Origin: CBDCUF01 sp965222525
GTDB lineage: Bacteria; Pseudomonadota; Alphaproteobacteria; Rickettsiales; UBA8987
Length of the DNA: 64,000 bases
Direction of reading: 5' to 3'
NCBI GenBank assembly: GCA_965222525.1
Contig: OZ244955.1
Coordinates: 1,860,001-1,924,000 of the forward strand
Positions within the stretch are counted from its first letter, which is position 1, and each line of letters starts with the position of its first letter. This document shows positions 1 to 9,490 of the stretch, in pieces. The notes below the pieces were generated by a model. That model was not told where the DNA came from. It searched no databases and saw only the letters and a list, made by a program, of their open reading frames with translations. A program made the translations under genes and the position numbers.

Positions 1-2
1 AC

Positions 3-2276
3 CCGCTCACACAGGATATTATCGTAGCATGTGTCGGTATGTTGTTACTGCTGGAGGCAACCCGCCGTGCGCTTGGACCTCCGCTACTGGTTATAGCGGT
101 AATTTTCCTGATTTACACTTTTTTCGGCGACCAGGATTTTGTACCTGATTTAATCCGCTGGAAGGGGGCAACCCTTAATAAAATCGCTAATCATCAATGG
201 CTTACCACCGAGGGTGTATTTGGGATAGCGCTTGGTGTATCAACCAGTTTTGTATTTATGTTTGTCCTGTTCGGCGCATTGCTGGACAGGGCAGGTGCCG
301 GCAATTATTTTATCAAGGTAGCATTTTCGCTGTTGGGGCATTTCCGGGGTGGCCCTGCCAAGGCGGCAGTTTTATCCTCCGGCATGACAGGCCTTATTTC
401 CGGCTCGTCGATTGCCAATACGGTTACCACCGGTACATTCACCATCCCGCTCATGAAGCGGGTGGGCTTCAGCGGCACCAAGTCGGGAGCGGTAGAGGTT
501 GCGTCATCGGTAAACGGGCAGATTATGCCGCCGGTTATGGGAGCTGCAGCTTTCCTGATGGTGGAATATGTCGATATTTCCTATGTCGAGGTTATTAAAC
601 ATGCGTTTCTGCCGGCAGTAATTTCCTATATCGCACTGCTTTACATGGTGCATCTTGAAGCGCTGAAAAACAATATCGAGGGTATTCCGAAAAACATTAA
701 CAAGACCATGCAGCAGCGGGTAATCGGCGCAGGTATTACCATAGCAAGTATAATAATTTTTTCATTTATTGTTTATGTGTCCCTTGCTGAGGAAAGCTGT
801 TTTTTTGTAATTAATGAACCGACTGAAACAATTCTTCCAGAATATGCGTTCTGCATTAATGGGCTAAAATATTATGCTGGTGAAAATATGATATATATCG
901 TTTCGATATTACTGCTAGTATCCTATATCCTTCTGCTAAAATATGCCTGTAATGTCCCAGAGCTGGAAATTGATGACCCTAACTCTCCCGTGCTAACATT
1001 GCCCGAAACCGGTCCAACAGTTAGAGCCGGCCTGCATTACCTGCTGCCGATTGTAGTGCTGGTATGGTGCCTGATGATAGAGCGGCTGTCGCCCGGCCTG
1101 TCTGCATTCTGGGCTACCGTCTTTATGATATTCATCCTTGCTACACAAAAGATGTTCAAGGCCATGTTCCGCAGGGAGAGTAATATTGCGGGGCAATTAA
1201 AGGCCGGATTTGCCGATTTGTTCGACGGGATGGTAATGGGCGCGCGCAATATGATAGGTATCGGTGTTGCCACCGCTGCTGCCGGTATCATCGTAGGTAC
1301 AGTCTCACTTACAGGTATCGGGCAGGTGCTGACTGAAGTTGTGGAAGTGCTTTCTGGTGGTTCGCTGATAATGATATTACTGCTAACCGCTCTGATCTGC
1401 CTTATCCTGGGAATGGGACTGCCCACCACTGCCAATTATATCGTAGTTGCCAGCCTTATGGCGCATGTGGTCAAGGAGCTTGGCGCACAAAACGGCCTGT
1501 TCGTACCACTTATTGCAGTCCATATGTTCGTGTTCTATTTCGGCATTATGGCTGATGTCACCCCGCCTGTGGGTCTGGCATCATTTGCCGCTGCCGCCAT
1601 ATCCGGCGCCGACCCGATACGTACCGGTGTGCAAGCCTTCACCTATAGTTTGCGTACGGCAATCCTGCCATTCTTCTTTATATTCAACACCGAGCTTATC
1701 ATGATCGGGGTGGATAATATATGGTACGGGTTGTGGGTATTCCTCTATGCGATGGTGGCGATACTGGCATTTTCAGCGGCAGTACAGGGCTTCTTTTTCG
1801 TGCGCAATAAATTCTATGAAAGTATAATGTTGCTTCTGGTTGCGGTCACAATGTTTGTACCGCAGATGTGGGTGAATACTTTCTTCCCTGCCTATACCAA
1901 GGCTGAAGTCGGTGACATGAAAAAGATTCTGGAGGAAATGCCAGCCGGTTCCAAGGTGAAATTATATGCCAAAGGTGAAAATTCTTACGGGGAGCCGACA
2001 GAGGGTAAGAGCTTCCTGAAAATAGGCGATGGCAGCGCCGATGATATGTTAAACGACTTTGGCCTGATACCGCTGTCGGAAGGTGAGGAAGGTACCGTAT
2101 ATGAGGTGGATTTCAACACACCGGCCGCAAAAACCGGTATAGAATTTGATTTTGTCATAACCGGGATGGAAATCCCGCAGGAGCAGCCCAATCCCAAATG
2201 GCTGTATATTCCTGCTATATTATTACTCGGATTTGTGATAATGTTGCAGCTATCACGCCGCAGGCGGCAAACATAA
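3..2276 (+). CDS. TRAP transporter fused permease, TAXI type (5' end outside window)
   Basis: Membrane component of a TRAP-type secondary uptake system, in which the small (DctQ-like) and large (DctM-like) subunits are fused. The reading frame is open to the left edge: codons before the ATG at 39 read PLTQDIIVACVG, so the gene starts outside the window. The visible part is almost entirely hydrophobic, with glycine-rich DctM-type loops such as SGSSIANTVTTG and GMGLPTTANY. The last ~180 residues contain a more soluble segment (about residues 625-715) and a final membrane helix, consistent with the DUF3394 tail found in TAXI permeases. A universal stress protein follows after 11 bp, and the TAXI receptor lies at 5226-6209. 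Substrate unknown; dicarboxylates or amino acids are typical of the family. Confidence 0.92.
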   Translation, partial: PLTQDIIVACVGMLLLLEATRRALGPPLLVIAVIFLIYTFFGDQDFVPDLIRWKGATLNKIANHQWLTTEGVFGIALGVSTSFVFMFVLFGALLDRAGAGNYFIKVAFSLLGHFRGGPAKAAVLSSGMTGLISGSSIANTVTTGTFTIPLMKRVGFSGTKSGAVEVASSVNGQIMPPVMGAAAFLMVEYVDISYVEVIKHAFLPAVISYIALLYMVHLEALKNNIEGIPKNINKTMQQRVIGAGITIASIIIFSFIVYVSLAEESCFFVINEPTETILPEYAFCINGLKYYAGENMIYIVSILLLVSYILLLKYACNVPELEIDDPNSPVLTLPETGPTVRAGLHYLLPIVVLVWCLMIERLSPGLSAFWATVFMIFILATQKMFKAMFRRESNIAGQLKAGFADLFDGMVMGARNMIGIGVATAAAGIIVGTVSLTGIGQVLTEVVEVLSGGSLIMILLLTALICLILGMGLPTTANYIVVASLMAHVVKELGAQNGLFVPLIAVHMFVFYFGIMADVTPPVGLASFAAAAISGADPIRTGVQAFTYSLRTAILPFFFIFNTELIMIGVDNIWYGLWVFLYAMVAILAFSAAVQGFFFVRNKFYESIMLLLVAVTMFVPQMWVNTFFPAYTKAEVGDMKKILEEMPAGSKVKLYAKGENSYGEPTEGKSFLKIGDGSADDMLNDFGLIPLSEGEEGTVYEVDFNTPAAKTGIEFDFVITGMEIPQEQPNPKWLYIPAILLLGFVIMLQLSRRRRQT

Positions 2277-2287
2277 AGTGAGGAGAA

Positions 2288-2716
2288 ATGTACAAGGATA
2301 TACTATTACCGATTGATATGACCGATAAGGGTTCCTGGAGCAAGGTTGTTCCGGTTGCGCTGGAATATGTAAAGGCGTTCGGCTCTACACTGCACGCCAT
2401 GACAGTTATCCCCGATTCGGGAATGGCGATTGTCGGGCAGTATTTCAGCAGCGATGCGGTAGACAAGGTAGTCGAGGAAACCCGCAAGAAACTGCATGAA
2501 TTTACCGGCGAGCATATACCGGATGATGTCAAATTACAGCATATCGTAACTTCCGGCACTGTATATGAGTCTATCATCAACGCTGCCAAAAAGATTAATG
2601 CGGATTTGATTATAATGTCAGCACACCGTCCGGAACTGAAGGATTACCTGCTCGGACCAAACTCCGCACGGGTAGTACGCCATTCCGATAAATCCGTGCT
2701 GGTGGTCAGGGAGTAG
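2288..2716 (+). CDS. Universal stress protein, UspA family
   Basis: A 142-residue UspA-fold protein, the usual single-domain length. The C-terminal block GPNSARVVRHSDKSVLVV matches the nucleotide-binding end of the family, although the first part of the G-2x-G-9x-G(S/T) motif is not clear. It starts 11 bp after the TRAP permease with a good Shine-Dalgarno (aggag at 2280), so it is co-transcribed with it. Small UspA proteins are often encoded with TRAP permeases (TeaD with TeaABC in Halomonas), where they regulate uptake in response to ATP. That role is inferred here from context. Confidence 0.9.
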   Translation: MYKDILLPIDMTDKGSWSKVVPVALEYVKAFGSTLHAMTVIPDSGMAIVGQYFSSDAVDKVVEETRKKLHEFTGEHIPDDVKLQHIVTSGTVYESIINAAKKINADLIIMSAHRPELKDYLLGPNSARVVRHSDKSVLVVRE

Positions 2717-2761
2717 CTAATAGATTATAGATAATGGATGATAGATGATGGAAATGGTGTC

Positions 2762-2848
2762 TGTCATGCTGAACTCGTTTCAGCATCCATTTCTCCATTT
2801 ACCATGGAGTTTGTTGATAAATGGATCCTGAAACAAGTTCGGGATGAC
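2762..2848. repeat. Palindromic intergenic element, short form (87 bp)
   Basis: About 30-nt inverted arms (2762-2791 and 2819-2848) begin with tgtcatgctgaac and end with gttcgggatgaca, with a few mismatches and a 27-nt centre. The arms match those of the 149-bp elements at 3788-3936 and 36084-36232, so this looks like a shortened copy. It lies between uspA and ispA and could form a hairpin in the transcript. Confidence 0.85.
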
Positions 2849-2870
2849 ATAAAAACAAAAGGAGTACCAA

Positions 2871-3767
2871 GTGGCAAATCTGGAACAATCACTGGATGAA
2901 ATATCCGAATTGCTTGAAGAAAAAATGGAAGACCTTCTTCCCGAAGTGAATGAGGGAAGGGTGGGCGAAAGCAGATTGGCGAGGGCTATGCGTTATTCGG
3001 CCATGGCTCCGGGCAAGCGCCTGCGTCCGTTTCTGGTGGTGGCATCGGCGGGGCTGTTCGGGGTCAGCAAATCGGCAGCTTTACAGGTGGCCGCAGCCGT
3101 TGAGTTCATCCATTGCTACTCGCTGATACATGATGATTTGCCGGCAATTGACAATGATGATATGCGGCGCGGACAACCGAGTTGTCACAAGAAATTCGAT
3201 GAAGCAACCGCTATACTGGCCGGTGATGCGCTGTTTGCGCTGGCCTTTGAAGTCATATCCCATCCTTCAACTCATTCCGATAATGCAGTGCGGGCAGAAT
3301 TAACACTGGAAGTAGCCAAAGCCTGCGGCGCACAGGGGATGGTCGGCGGGCAGATAATGGATTTAATTTCCGAAGAACGTGAGCTGGATATCAACGAAAT
3401 TACCCGTCTGCAAAGAATGAAGACCGGTGCGTTATTTGCAGTATCCTGCGAGTCGGGGGCAATTCTGGGCAAGGCGGCAAAGCCCCTGCGTAATGCACTG
3501 CGCGGCTATGCGCATGATATCGGGCTGGCATTCCAGATTACCGATGATTTGCTTGATGCAGTCTCGCTTGAGGCACGGGCTGCCAATGCCGAGCGTCAGG
3601 ATAAATCCTCCGGCAAGGGCACATATGTAAGTGCGCTTGGAGTCGAAAAAGCACAGACTCAGGTAAGGATGCTGACCGAGCAGGCAATTGCACATCTGCA
3701 TGTATTTGGCCGCAGCGCAAAATTATTGGAGGAACTCGCCCATTTTGTTGTAGAGAGGAAGAGGTGA
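2871..3767 (+). CDS. ispA: Polyprenyl synthetase, probable (2E,6E)-farnesyl diphosphate synthase
   Basis: Condenses isopentenyl diphosphate with dimethylallyl/geranyl diphosphate to give the C15 precursor of quinones and undecaprenyl phosphate; cytosolic. The 298-residue length is typical of IspA. The first aspartate-rich motif is DDLPAIDNDD (about residue 86, the bacterial DDxxxxD form), followed by MRRGQPSCH. The second is the DD of QITDDLLDAV (about residue 220). The start is GTG at 2871 with ggag at 2861. The usual alphaproteobacterial neighbours xseB and dxs are absent. It is flanked on both sides by palindromic elements. GGPP synthase specificity cannot be excluded by reading alone. Confidence 0.92.
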   Translation: MANLEQSLDEISELLEEKMEDLLPEVNEGRVGESRLARAMRYSAMAPGKRLRPFLVVASAGLFGVSKSAALQVAAAVEFIHCYSLIHDDLPAIDNDDMRRGQPSCHKKFDEATAILAGDALFALAFEVISHPSTHSDNAVRAELTLEVAKACGAQGMVGGQIMDLISEERELDINEITRLQRMKTGALFAVSCESGAILGKAAKPLRNALRGYAHDIGLAFQITDDLLDAVSLEARAANAERQDKSSGKGTYVSALGVEKAQTQVRMLTEQAIAHLHVFGRSAKLLEELAHFVVERKR

Positions 3768-3787
3768 TAACAGTGGAATATAGGAGA

Positions 3788-3936
3788 TGTCATCCTGAAC
3801 TTGTTTCAGGATCCATCTATCGGGATTTTCATGATTAACAAGTTATGAGTATGCTTTTCAAAGTACAGGGGCTGATTTGTAGCCAATAAGATTCGGTCAT
3901 CGGACAGATGGATCCTGAAACAAGTTCAGGATGACA
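3788..3936. repeat. Palindromic intergenic element, 149-bp form (copy 1)
   Basis: About 31-nt near-perfect inverted arms (3788-3818 and 3906-3936; tgtcatcctgaac / gttcaggatgaca) surround an 87-nt centre. Copy 2 at 36084-36232 has exactly the same length. It shares not only the arms but also parts of the centre (ttttcaaa-taca, cggtcat-gga-a-atgg). This argues for one mobile or dispersed element family rather than independent hairpins. Confidence 0.88.
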
Positions 3937-3977
3937 AAACCTTTAACCCAAATTCCAATACCAACTTAAAAACAGCC

Positions 3978-4442
3978 ATGGACCCAATATATACAGACCT
4001 TGCAACCGACAGCTTCCTTGCAGCTCTAATATACCCGTTTCAGGGTGATTTGATACTGGCAATGATGGCGGAGTTCGGCGGTTACTCCCCTGCCCTGATG
4101 TTGACCGTTGCCTCCGTTGCGGGCGTTGCAGGATTCATCGTAAACTGGGCAATCGGCCGCTCCCTTATAGAAATAATCCGCAGGGAACCGATATATCGCG
4201 GCGACCTCAAATCCAGCTTTGAAAAAAGCAGTGCAGTCTTCAACAAAAATTTCTCCTGGATGCTACTGCTTTCCGGATTCGGCACAACCTATGTTCCGCT
4301 CGGTATAGGGCTGGAATTTTTTCTGGAATTTTTTGCCGCCCCCTTAACAATAATCGCCGGAATATTACGGATGAATTTCCTGAAATTCCTTCTCTTCGTC
4401 ACTATAGCAAAATTTGCAGTCAACGCATTTGTAGTATTCTGA
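3978..4442 (+). CDS. Small VTT/YqaA-like membrane protein
   Basis: A 154-residue protein with about four hydrophobic segments. The stretch GGYSPALMLTVASVAGVAGF followed by NWAIGR resembles the VTT (SNARE-associated/DedA) core of the YqaA subfamily, where a glycine-rich re-entrant segment precedes an NxxxGR motif. The remainder is short for a full DedA protein (about 200 residues), as in YqaA. Transport or lipid-scramblase roles are known only for larger relatives. No clear Shine-Dalgarno is seen before the ATG. It stands alone between a palindrome and the MarR-type gene. Confidence 0.65.
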   Translation: MDPIYTDLATDSFLAALIYPFQGDLILAMMAEFGGYSPALMLTVASVAGVAGFIVNWAIGRSLIEIIRREPIYRGDLKSSFEKSSAVFNKNFSWMLLLSGFGTTYVPLGIGLEFFLEFFAAPLTIIAGILRMNFLKFLLFVTIAKFAVNAFVVF

Positions 4443-4573
4443 AAACAAAAAACTGTTTGCTATATGGAAAAAAACTTGCAAAATGAGGCTCTATAATTTC
4501 AGCACTTGAAAACGCAACATAAAGTTGTTATCAGCATATTGTTTTTTGAACATCCCCAATTCAGAGGTATATT

Positions 4574-5032
4574 ATGAAACAGGATTATCTATCATTGATA
4601 TTATTAATAGAGCGCCTGCACAGGCGGTTCCTTGATGTGGTAAAGGCCAAGCTGGATCTGGTTCAGGCTGAGGATATAAACAATATCCAGACGCTTATTT
4701 TGTATAACATTGGTGATAATGTTCTGACTATCGGTGAGTTGACCGAAAAAGGCTATTATCTCGGCTCCAATGTTTCATATAATATCAAAAAACTGGTGGA
4801 AAATGAGTATCTTATCCAGGAAAGATCCGAGCATGACAAGCGTTCGGTGAAAGTGAAGCTTTCCCCGAAAGGGCGTGAATTATGCGATAAAATCGACGAA
4901 CTATATCAACGCAATGTTAATGAACTTAGTGAAAACGGTTTTGGTAGTGAGGAGATTACCACTACACTAGCAAATTTAAGGAAACTTGAAGGGTATTGGT
5001 CGAACTTCATCAGAGGCAGTAGCGGTTTATAA
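4574..5032 (+). CDS. MarR-type winged-helix transcriptional regulator (LdtR-like)
   Basis: A 152-residue protein with the MarR-family winged helix at about residues 45-110. A recognition helix (GYYLGSNVSYNIKKLVENEY) is followed by the wing SEHDKRSVKVKLSPKG, whose DKR is the conserved wing signature. Flanking helices fit a dimerisation domain. Alphaproteobacteria have an LdtR-like subgroup with this shape; assignment to it is tentative. The gene is oriented toward the TAXI receptor gene 193 bp downstream and could regulate it, but no operator was identified. Confidence 0.82.
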   Translation: MKQDYLSLILLIERLHRRFLDVVKAKLDLVQAEDINNIQTLILYNIGDNVLTIGELTEKGYYLGSNVSYNIKKLVENEYLIQERSEHDKRSVKVKLSPKGRELCDKIDELYQRNVNELSENGFGSEEITTTLANLRKLEGYWSNFIRGSSGL

Positions 5033-5225
5033 TATATTATAAAAGCCGTCATTTTATATTCATTCAGCGTTCAACTGGCTTATGTTATTATTAACGTCAG
5101 TAATGCAGTGCAACATAGAATTATAATTTTCAGTTGCACCGCAAGTCAATGATTGATATAAGGGTTATCTGTTTCAGAATAAGCGTAGATAGCTTTTTTA
5201 ACAAACGTAAAGGGAGAGTTAGGTT

Positions 5226-6209
5226 ATGATTAATAAAAAGTTTACATTATTTTTCGCAGGGCTGTCTGCATTTGTTGCGATGTTGTTTGCAACACCTTTT
5301 ACTGCAATTGCAGCTGATAAGTATATAACCATTGGTACAGGTGGTCTAACGGGGGTATATTACCCCGCTGGTGGTGCTATTTGTCGTTTGGTTAACCGTG
5401 GGCGCAGGGAGCATGGGATCCGTTGCTCCGTGGAATCCACCGGCGGTTCGGTATATAACCTGAACGCACTGCGTAACAACGAACTGGATGTTGCTGTAGC
5501 GCAGTCTGACTGGCAATATCATGCAATAAATGGTAGCGGGCCATTCAAGGAGCTTGGCAAGGATGAGAATCTGCGCGCACTATTTTCACTGCATAGTGAG
5601 CCATTTACTGTAATTGCCCGTGAGGATTCAGGTGTTAAAACATTCGATGATCTGGTTGACAAGCGGGTTAATATCGGTAATCCAGGTTCCGGCCAGCGTG
5701 CAACCATGGAAGAAGTTATGACTGCAAAAGGCTGGACCAAGGAAACCTTCAAACTTGCGGCCGAGCTGAAAGCTTCCGAGCAGGCACAGGCACTTTGCGA
5801 TAACAAGATTGATGTTATGATTTACGCCGCTGGTCACCCTAACGGTGCGGTGCAGGAAGTAACAACCACCTGTAAAACAAAAATTATTCCGGTTGACGGT
5901 GAGGTTATCGACAAGCTGGTAAATGATAATCCGTTCTATGCATACACCCTGATACCGGGTGAAATGTATGATAATAACCCTGATAATGTAAAAACTTTCG
6001 GTGTGAAGGCTACTTTTGTAAGCTCTGCCGAGGTTGATGAGGAAGTTGTTTATCAAATTGTAAAATCGGTGTTCGATAATTTTGAAGATTTCAAGACATT
6101 ACATCCGGTATTTTCTACATTAGAGCCGAAAAGCCTGATTTCTGAAGGCAACTCCGCCTCCCTCCATAAGGGTGCTGAGCGTTACTTCAAGGAAAAAGAA
6201 CTGCTCTAG
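5226..6209 (+). CDS. TAXI-family TRAP transporter solute receptor (periplasmic)
   Basis: A 327-residue substrate-binding protein with a signal peptide (positively charged MINKK, hydrophobic core, cleavage near AIAA-DK at residue ~30). The mature N-terminus ITIGTGGLTGVYYPAGGAIC is the TAXI-family signature, and CSVESTGGSVYNLNAL and GNPGSGQRAT are family blocks. It delivers the substrate (glutamate-like in one structurally characterised homologue) to the fused permease at 3-2276. A gggag Shine-Dalgarno lies at 5213. The gene ends just before a strong terminator and is convergent with phaZ. Confidence 0.94.
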   Translation: MINKKFTLFFAGLSAFVAMLFATPFTAIAADKYITIGTGGLTGVYYPAGGAICRLVNRGRREHGIRCSVESTGGSVYNLNALRNNELDVAVAQSDWQYHAINGSGPFKELGKDENLRALFSLHSEPFTVIAREDSGVKTFDDLVDKRVNIGNPGSGQRATMEEVMTAKGWTKETFKLAAELKASEQAQALCDNKIDVMIYAAGHPNGAVQEVTTTCKTKIIPVDGEVIDKLVNDNPFYAYTLIPGEMYDNNPDNVKTFGVKATFVSSAEVDEEVVYQIVKSVFDNFEDFKTLHPVFSTLEPKSLISEGNSASLHKGAERYFKEKELL

Positions 6210-6238
6210 CCTTTTTGAAAATATTGGTTTAACCAAAC

Positions 6239-6274
6239 AAAAAGCCTGCCGGGGAATCCTGTCGGGCTTTTTTT
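6239..6274 (+). terminator. Rho-independent terminator after the TAXI receptor gene
   Basis: A stem (aaaaagcctg / cgggcttttt) with a 14-nt loop is followed by a run of T's ending at 6274, 30 bp after the TAXI receptor stop. The A-rich 5' flank makes it usable from the opposite strand for phaZ, which ends at 6289. Confidence 0.85.
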
Positions 6275-6288
6275 GTTCACGTCCTTCC

Positions 6289-7560
6289 CTATTTGTGCTT
6301 TTTGGCAAAATCTACAATCACAGGGACGATTTGCTCACGGAAGCGGCGACCGTTGAATGCACCGTAATGCCCTACATTTTTCTGCAGGTGATAGTGTTTT
6401 TTGGAATCCGGCAATCCCTTGCATAAATTGATAGCAGCTTTGGTCTGACCGCGGCCGGATATATCATCCCGTTCACCCTCAACACATAGTAGTGCGGTTT
6501 TCTTGATATCAGCCGGAATTACCTTACGCCCGCACGAAATCATTGTCCCATCCGGAAGGGAATGCTCCTTGAAAACAGCCTTTATCGTCTGTAGGTAAAA
6601 CTCGGCAGTAATATCCATAACTGACAGATATTCATTATAAAATGCCTTATGTGCATCGGCACTATCACCGTCACCCTCAACCAGATGGTTAAACAATCCT
6701 TGGTGTGCTTCAATATGACGGTCGAGATTCATCGTCATAAAGCCGGTCAGTTGCAGGAAACCGGGATAAACCTTGCGCATGAAGCCGGGATAATTAAACG
6801 GTACAGCGCTTATAACATTCTGCTCAAACCATTCTATAGAACGGGTTTCCGCAAGCTTGTTCACTTCGGTAGGGCTTTTGCGGGTATCAATCGGTCCACC
6901 GATAAGGGTCATGGTTTTGGGAAGAACAACCGACTTATCCTCCGCATGCTGGCTGGAAAGCAGTGACACCGAAGCCAGAACCGGTACAGCAGGCTGGCAT
7001 ACCGCTGTGATATGTAAATCGCCCTCCTTCCCTAGCATTTGTATGTAACCGCTGACATAATCTATATAATCATCGAGGTCGAACTTTCCCTTGGAAACCG
7101 GTATATCGCTGGCATTCAGCCAATCGGTAATATATACGTCGAAATGCGGCAGCAAATCACGTACCGTACCGCGCAGCAGGGTAGCAAAATGGCCGGACAT
7201 CGGTGCAACCACCAGCATTTTTGGCTGTTTCACCGTGGAGTCTTTTTTAAAATGCAGCAAATTACAAAAAGTACGGCGGGAAATGGTTTTCTGACTAACC
7301 GCAACCTTCTTCCCCTTAACCTCGATTTCCTCAATCTCAAATTCCGGCTTCATGTAACGCCGGGTCATACGCTCCAGAAGCTCGCAAGCCGCCGCCGCTG
7401 AACGCCCGAACTCGGTATATGCAATCGGATTCATTGAACTACCGTAAAACTCCTTACCGGCATTCGCTACGATGTTAATCGGCGAAAAAGCCATACGCTG
7501 GAACTCCATCGCAGTATAAATATGACTATTATCAAAATAATTTAGCATAAGATTCGGCAT
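6289..7560 (-). CDS. phaZ: Intracellular polyhydroxyalkanoate depolymerase
   Basis: Hydrolyses stored polyhydroxybutyrate in the cytosol. The family blocks are present: APMSGHFATLLRGTVRDLLP, then YITDWLNASDIPVSKGKFDL, VEGERDDISGRGQTKAA, and the C-terminal GHYGAFNGRRFREQI with the conserved His. The frame extends upstream to 7677, overlapping dnaG by 47 bp, but family members start close to a sequence like MLNYFDNSHIYTAMEFQRMA. I therefore chose the Met at 7560 (7548 is the alternative). It lies downstream of dnaG on the same strand, where alphaproteobacteria usually have rpoD. Rickettsia also keeps a PHB depolymerase gene. No PHA synthase is in the window. Confidence 0.9.
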   Translation of the reverse strand: MPNLMLNYFDNSHIYTAMEFQRMAFSPINIVANAGKEFYGSSMNPIAYTEFGRSAAAACELLERMTRRYMKPEFEIEEIEVKGKKVAVSQKTISRRTFCNLLHFKKDSTVKQPKMLVVAPMSGHFATLLRGTVRDLLPHFDVYITDWLNASDIPVSKGKFDLDDYIDYVSGYIQMLGKEGDLHITAVCQPAVPVLASVSLLSSQHAEDKSVVLPKTMTLIGGPIDTRKSPTEVNKLAETRSIEWFEQNVISAVPFNYPGFMRKVYPGFLQLTGFMTMNLDRHIEAHQGLFNHLVEGDGDSADAHKAFYNEYLSVMDITAEFYLQTIKAVFKEHSLPDGTMISCGRKVIPADIKKTALLCVEGERDDISGRGQTKAAINLCKGLPDSKKHYHLQKNVGHYGAFNGRRFREQIVPVIVDFAKKHK

Positions 7561-7630
7561 GTTTATGGTGCGTCGCACTATAATATGGAAAGATTGCTCA
7601 TGGAAGGGTTTTGTTGATGAAAGTCCATAC

Positions 7631-9457
7631 CTATTCCTCAAGGGCGTTTTCATATACGGTTCTTTCTCGGGAGGCAATGGCGGTTAATATATCACGTTGT
7701 TTACGGAGTTCTTCCAGGGATTCTATATCGGGGGTAATGTTGCTATCGTTTTCGGGTGAAAGGCTCTGTGCTTTCAGGTTATACTCTTCCTCAACCACCG
7801 CACAGCGGTAGCAGGACAGGATATACGACCAGCCCGCTTTTGCCAGATAAGAATCTGCTTCACGACGAACAAACGGGTCGAGGAATTTATCCGCAAGTAA
7901 ATCCTCCACCTGTTTTTTCAGGCCCGCCTTTTCAATATATTCATGTAGCTGTTCATAATCCGGACTATCAGATTGTGACTGCGCCTCGATAATAGCGTTT
8001 TGAATTGCTGTCAGGGCAGGGCTACTCATCTCAATATGGAAAAACTCATCTTCCACGCTATGCTGACCCGTATCATGGCCGAGTATCTCAGGATGATTCA
8101 GTATGGTGGCAACCAGCAATATTTCATACCGTTCTTTCTGACTGACATTACGGTTTGAAGCGGGCTTCAGTTCGGAAATATTACCGGTTTGTACGGCCTT
8201 CCTGTTCTGCCCCATCTTCCACAGCCTGTCCCTGAAATAGCGCCGGTAATGATGCTTTACCGTATCATGGCGGATTTTCTCCACATATCCCATTAATCGC
8301 TGCTCAAACGCAGCCTTGCGCTCGGGAGTGGCAAGCGGCTTGTTCCCACCGGATATATTCCACAGCGCACCGGAAAGCGGCATGGCAGAGCCGAGCAACT
8401 GGCGCATGGCCTGCAATCCCTGCGTCCTGACTACATCATCGGGGTCTTTACCCGTCGGTAACAGGGTAAATCCCAGCGACTTGCCGGGCTCCAGCATGGG
8501 CAGGCATAATTCCGCCGCCCGTACCATAGCCCTCTGCCCCGCCATATCACCATCCAGGCACATAACCGGCTCATCAGCTACTCGCCATAAAATCCGCAGA
8601 TGCTCCTCAGTCACCGAAGTCCCAAGCGGAGCTACCACATTGCGAATCCCAGCCTGATGCAGCGCAATCACATCCATATAGCCTTCGACCACGGCAATCC
8701 CGCCCTTGTCATAAGCAACCTGGCGGGCATTGTTGAAATTATATAAGACATTGCTTTTATGGAACAAATCGGTCTCGGGCGAATTGAGATATTTCGGCTG
8801 GCCATCACCCAGAATCCGCCCGCCAAACGCAATCACCCGCTGTTTACTATCCATTATCGGGAAAATCACCCGTCCACGGAAACGGTCATATGGTTCCTGC
8901 GAATCCTTCTTTATCACAAGCCCGGTGTCAATTAGCTGCTGCCCGGTAAATCCAGCCTTTTGCATATACTCTTTAAGTGCATTGTTGGTTTCGGGAGCAT
9001 ATCCAAGACGAAAGGTGCGAGCGGTCTCCTGCGTTATACCCCGCTCGGCGAGATATTGCGCTGCTGTTTGCGATATATTGCTTTCAAAGAATTTACACGC
9101 CGCTTCGGTAACATCATACAGGCTGGTGATTTTCTGCTGTTTTTCCTGTGCTTTCGGGTCAGGTTCGGGTAGCTTTAACCCCGCCTGTGAAGCCAGCTCA
9201 CTCACCGCTTCCATAAAGGACCTACCCTCGGTCTCCATAATGAAGCGGACAATATCACCATGCGCACCACAGCCGAAACAATGGTAAAAGCCCTTATTAT
9301 TACTGACGGTAAATGACGGGGTTTTTTCATTATGAAAACAGCACAACCCGATATATTCCCCGCCTGACTTATGTTTCAGGTTAACCTTGCGCCCGACGAT
9401 ATCGGATATCGGAATCCGGTCACGCAATTGCTCCAGAAATGATGGCGGGAATCTCAT
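7631..9457 (-). CDS. dnaG: DNA primase
   Basis: Synthesises RNA primers for replication with the DnaB helicase. The 608-residue length is normal. An N-terminal CHC2-type zinc finger is intact (C40, H42, C60, C63), with GFYHCFGCGAHGDIVRF. The TOPRIM domain starts near residue 250 with the catalytic-Glu motif VVEGYMDVIAL, followed by the CLDGDMAGQRAM aspartates. The C-terminal third is a divergent DnaB-interaction region. The start at 9457 leaves the canonical MRFPPSFLEQLRDRIPI N-terminus. rpoD does not follow; phaZ does. Confidence 0.97.
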   Translation of the reverse strand: MRFPPSFLEQLRDRIPISDIVGRKVNLKHKSGGEYIGLCCFHNEKTPSFTVSNNKGFYHCFGCGAHGDIVRFIMETEGRSFMEAVSELASQAGLKLPEPDPKAQEKQQKITSLYDVTEAACKFFESNISQTAAQYLAERGITQETARTFRLGYAPETNNALKEYMQKAGFTGQQLIDTGLVIKKDSQEPYDRFRGRVIFPIMDSKQRVIAFGGRILGDGQPKYLNSPETDLFHKSNVLYNFNNARQVAYDKGGIAVVEGYMDVIALHQAGIRNVVAPLGTSVTEEHLRILWRVADEPVMCLDGDMAGQRAMVRAAELCLPMLEPGKSLGFTLLPTGKDPDDVVRTQGLQAMRQLLGSAMPLSGALWNISGGNKPLATPERKAAFEQRLMGYVEKIRHDTVKHHYRRYFRDRLWKMGQNRKAVQTGNISELKPASNRNVSQKERYEILLVATILNHPEILGHDTGQHSVEDEFFHIEMSSPALTAIQNAIIEAQSQSDSPDYEQLHEYIEKAGLKKQVEDLLADKFLDPFVRREADSYLAKAGWSYILSCYRCAVVEEEYNLKAQSLSPENDSNITPDIESLEELRKQRDILTAIASRERTVYENALEE

Positions 9458-9490
9458 GGCACAAGAATACAGGAAAACAGGAATTTAGGA

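Noticed and set aside
1037..1435. Long antisense frame inside the TRAP permease gene
   Set aside because: It mirrors the hydrophobic codons of the sense gene and has no independent features; similar shadows occur opposite virB6, nuoG and nuoL.
4443..4573. Sigma-70-like promoter (ttgcaa and tataat) before the MarR-type gene
   Set aside because: The two boxes are only about 10 bp apart, too close for a usable promoter.
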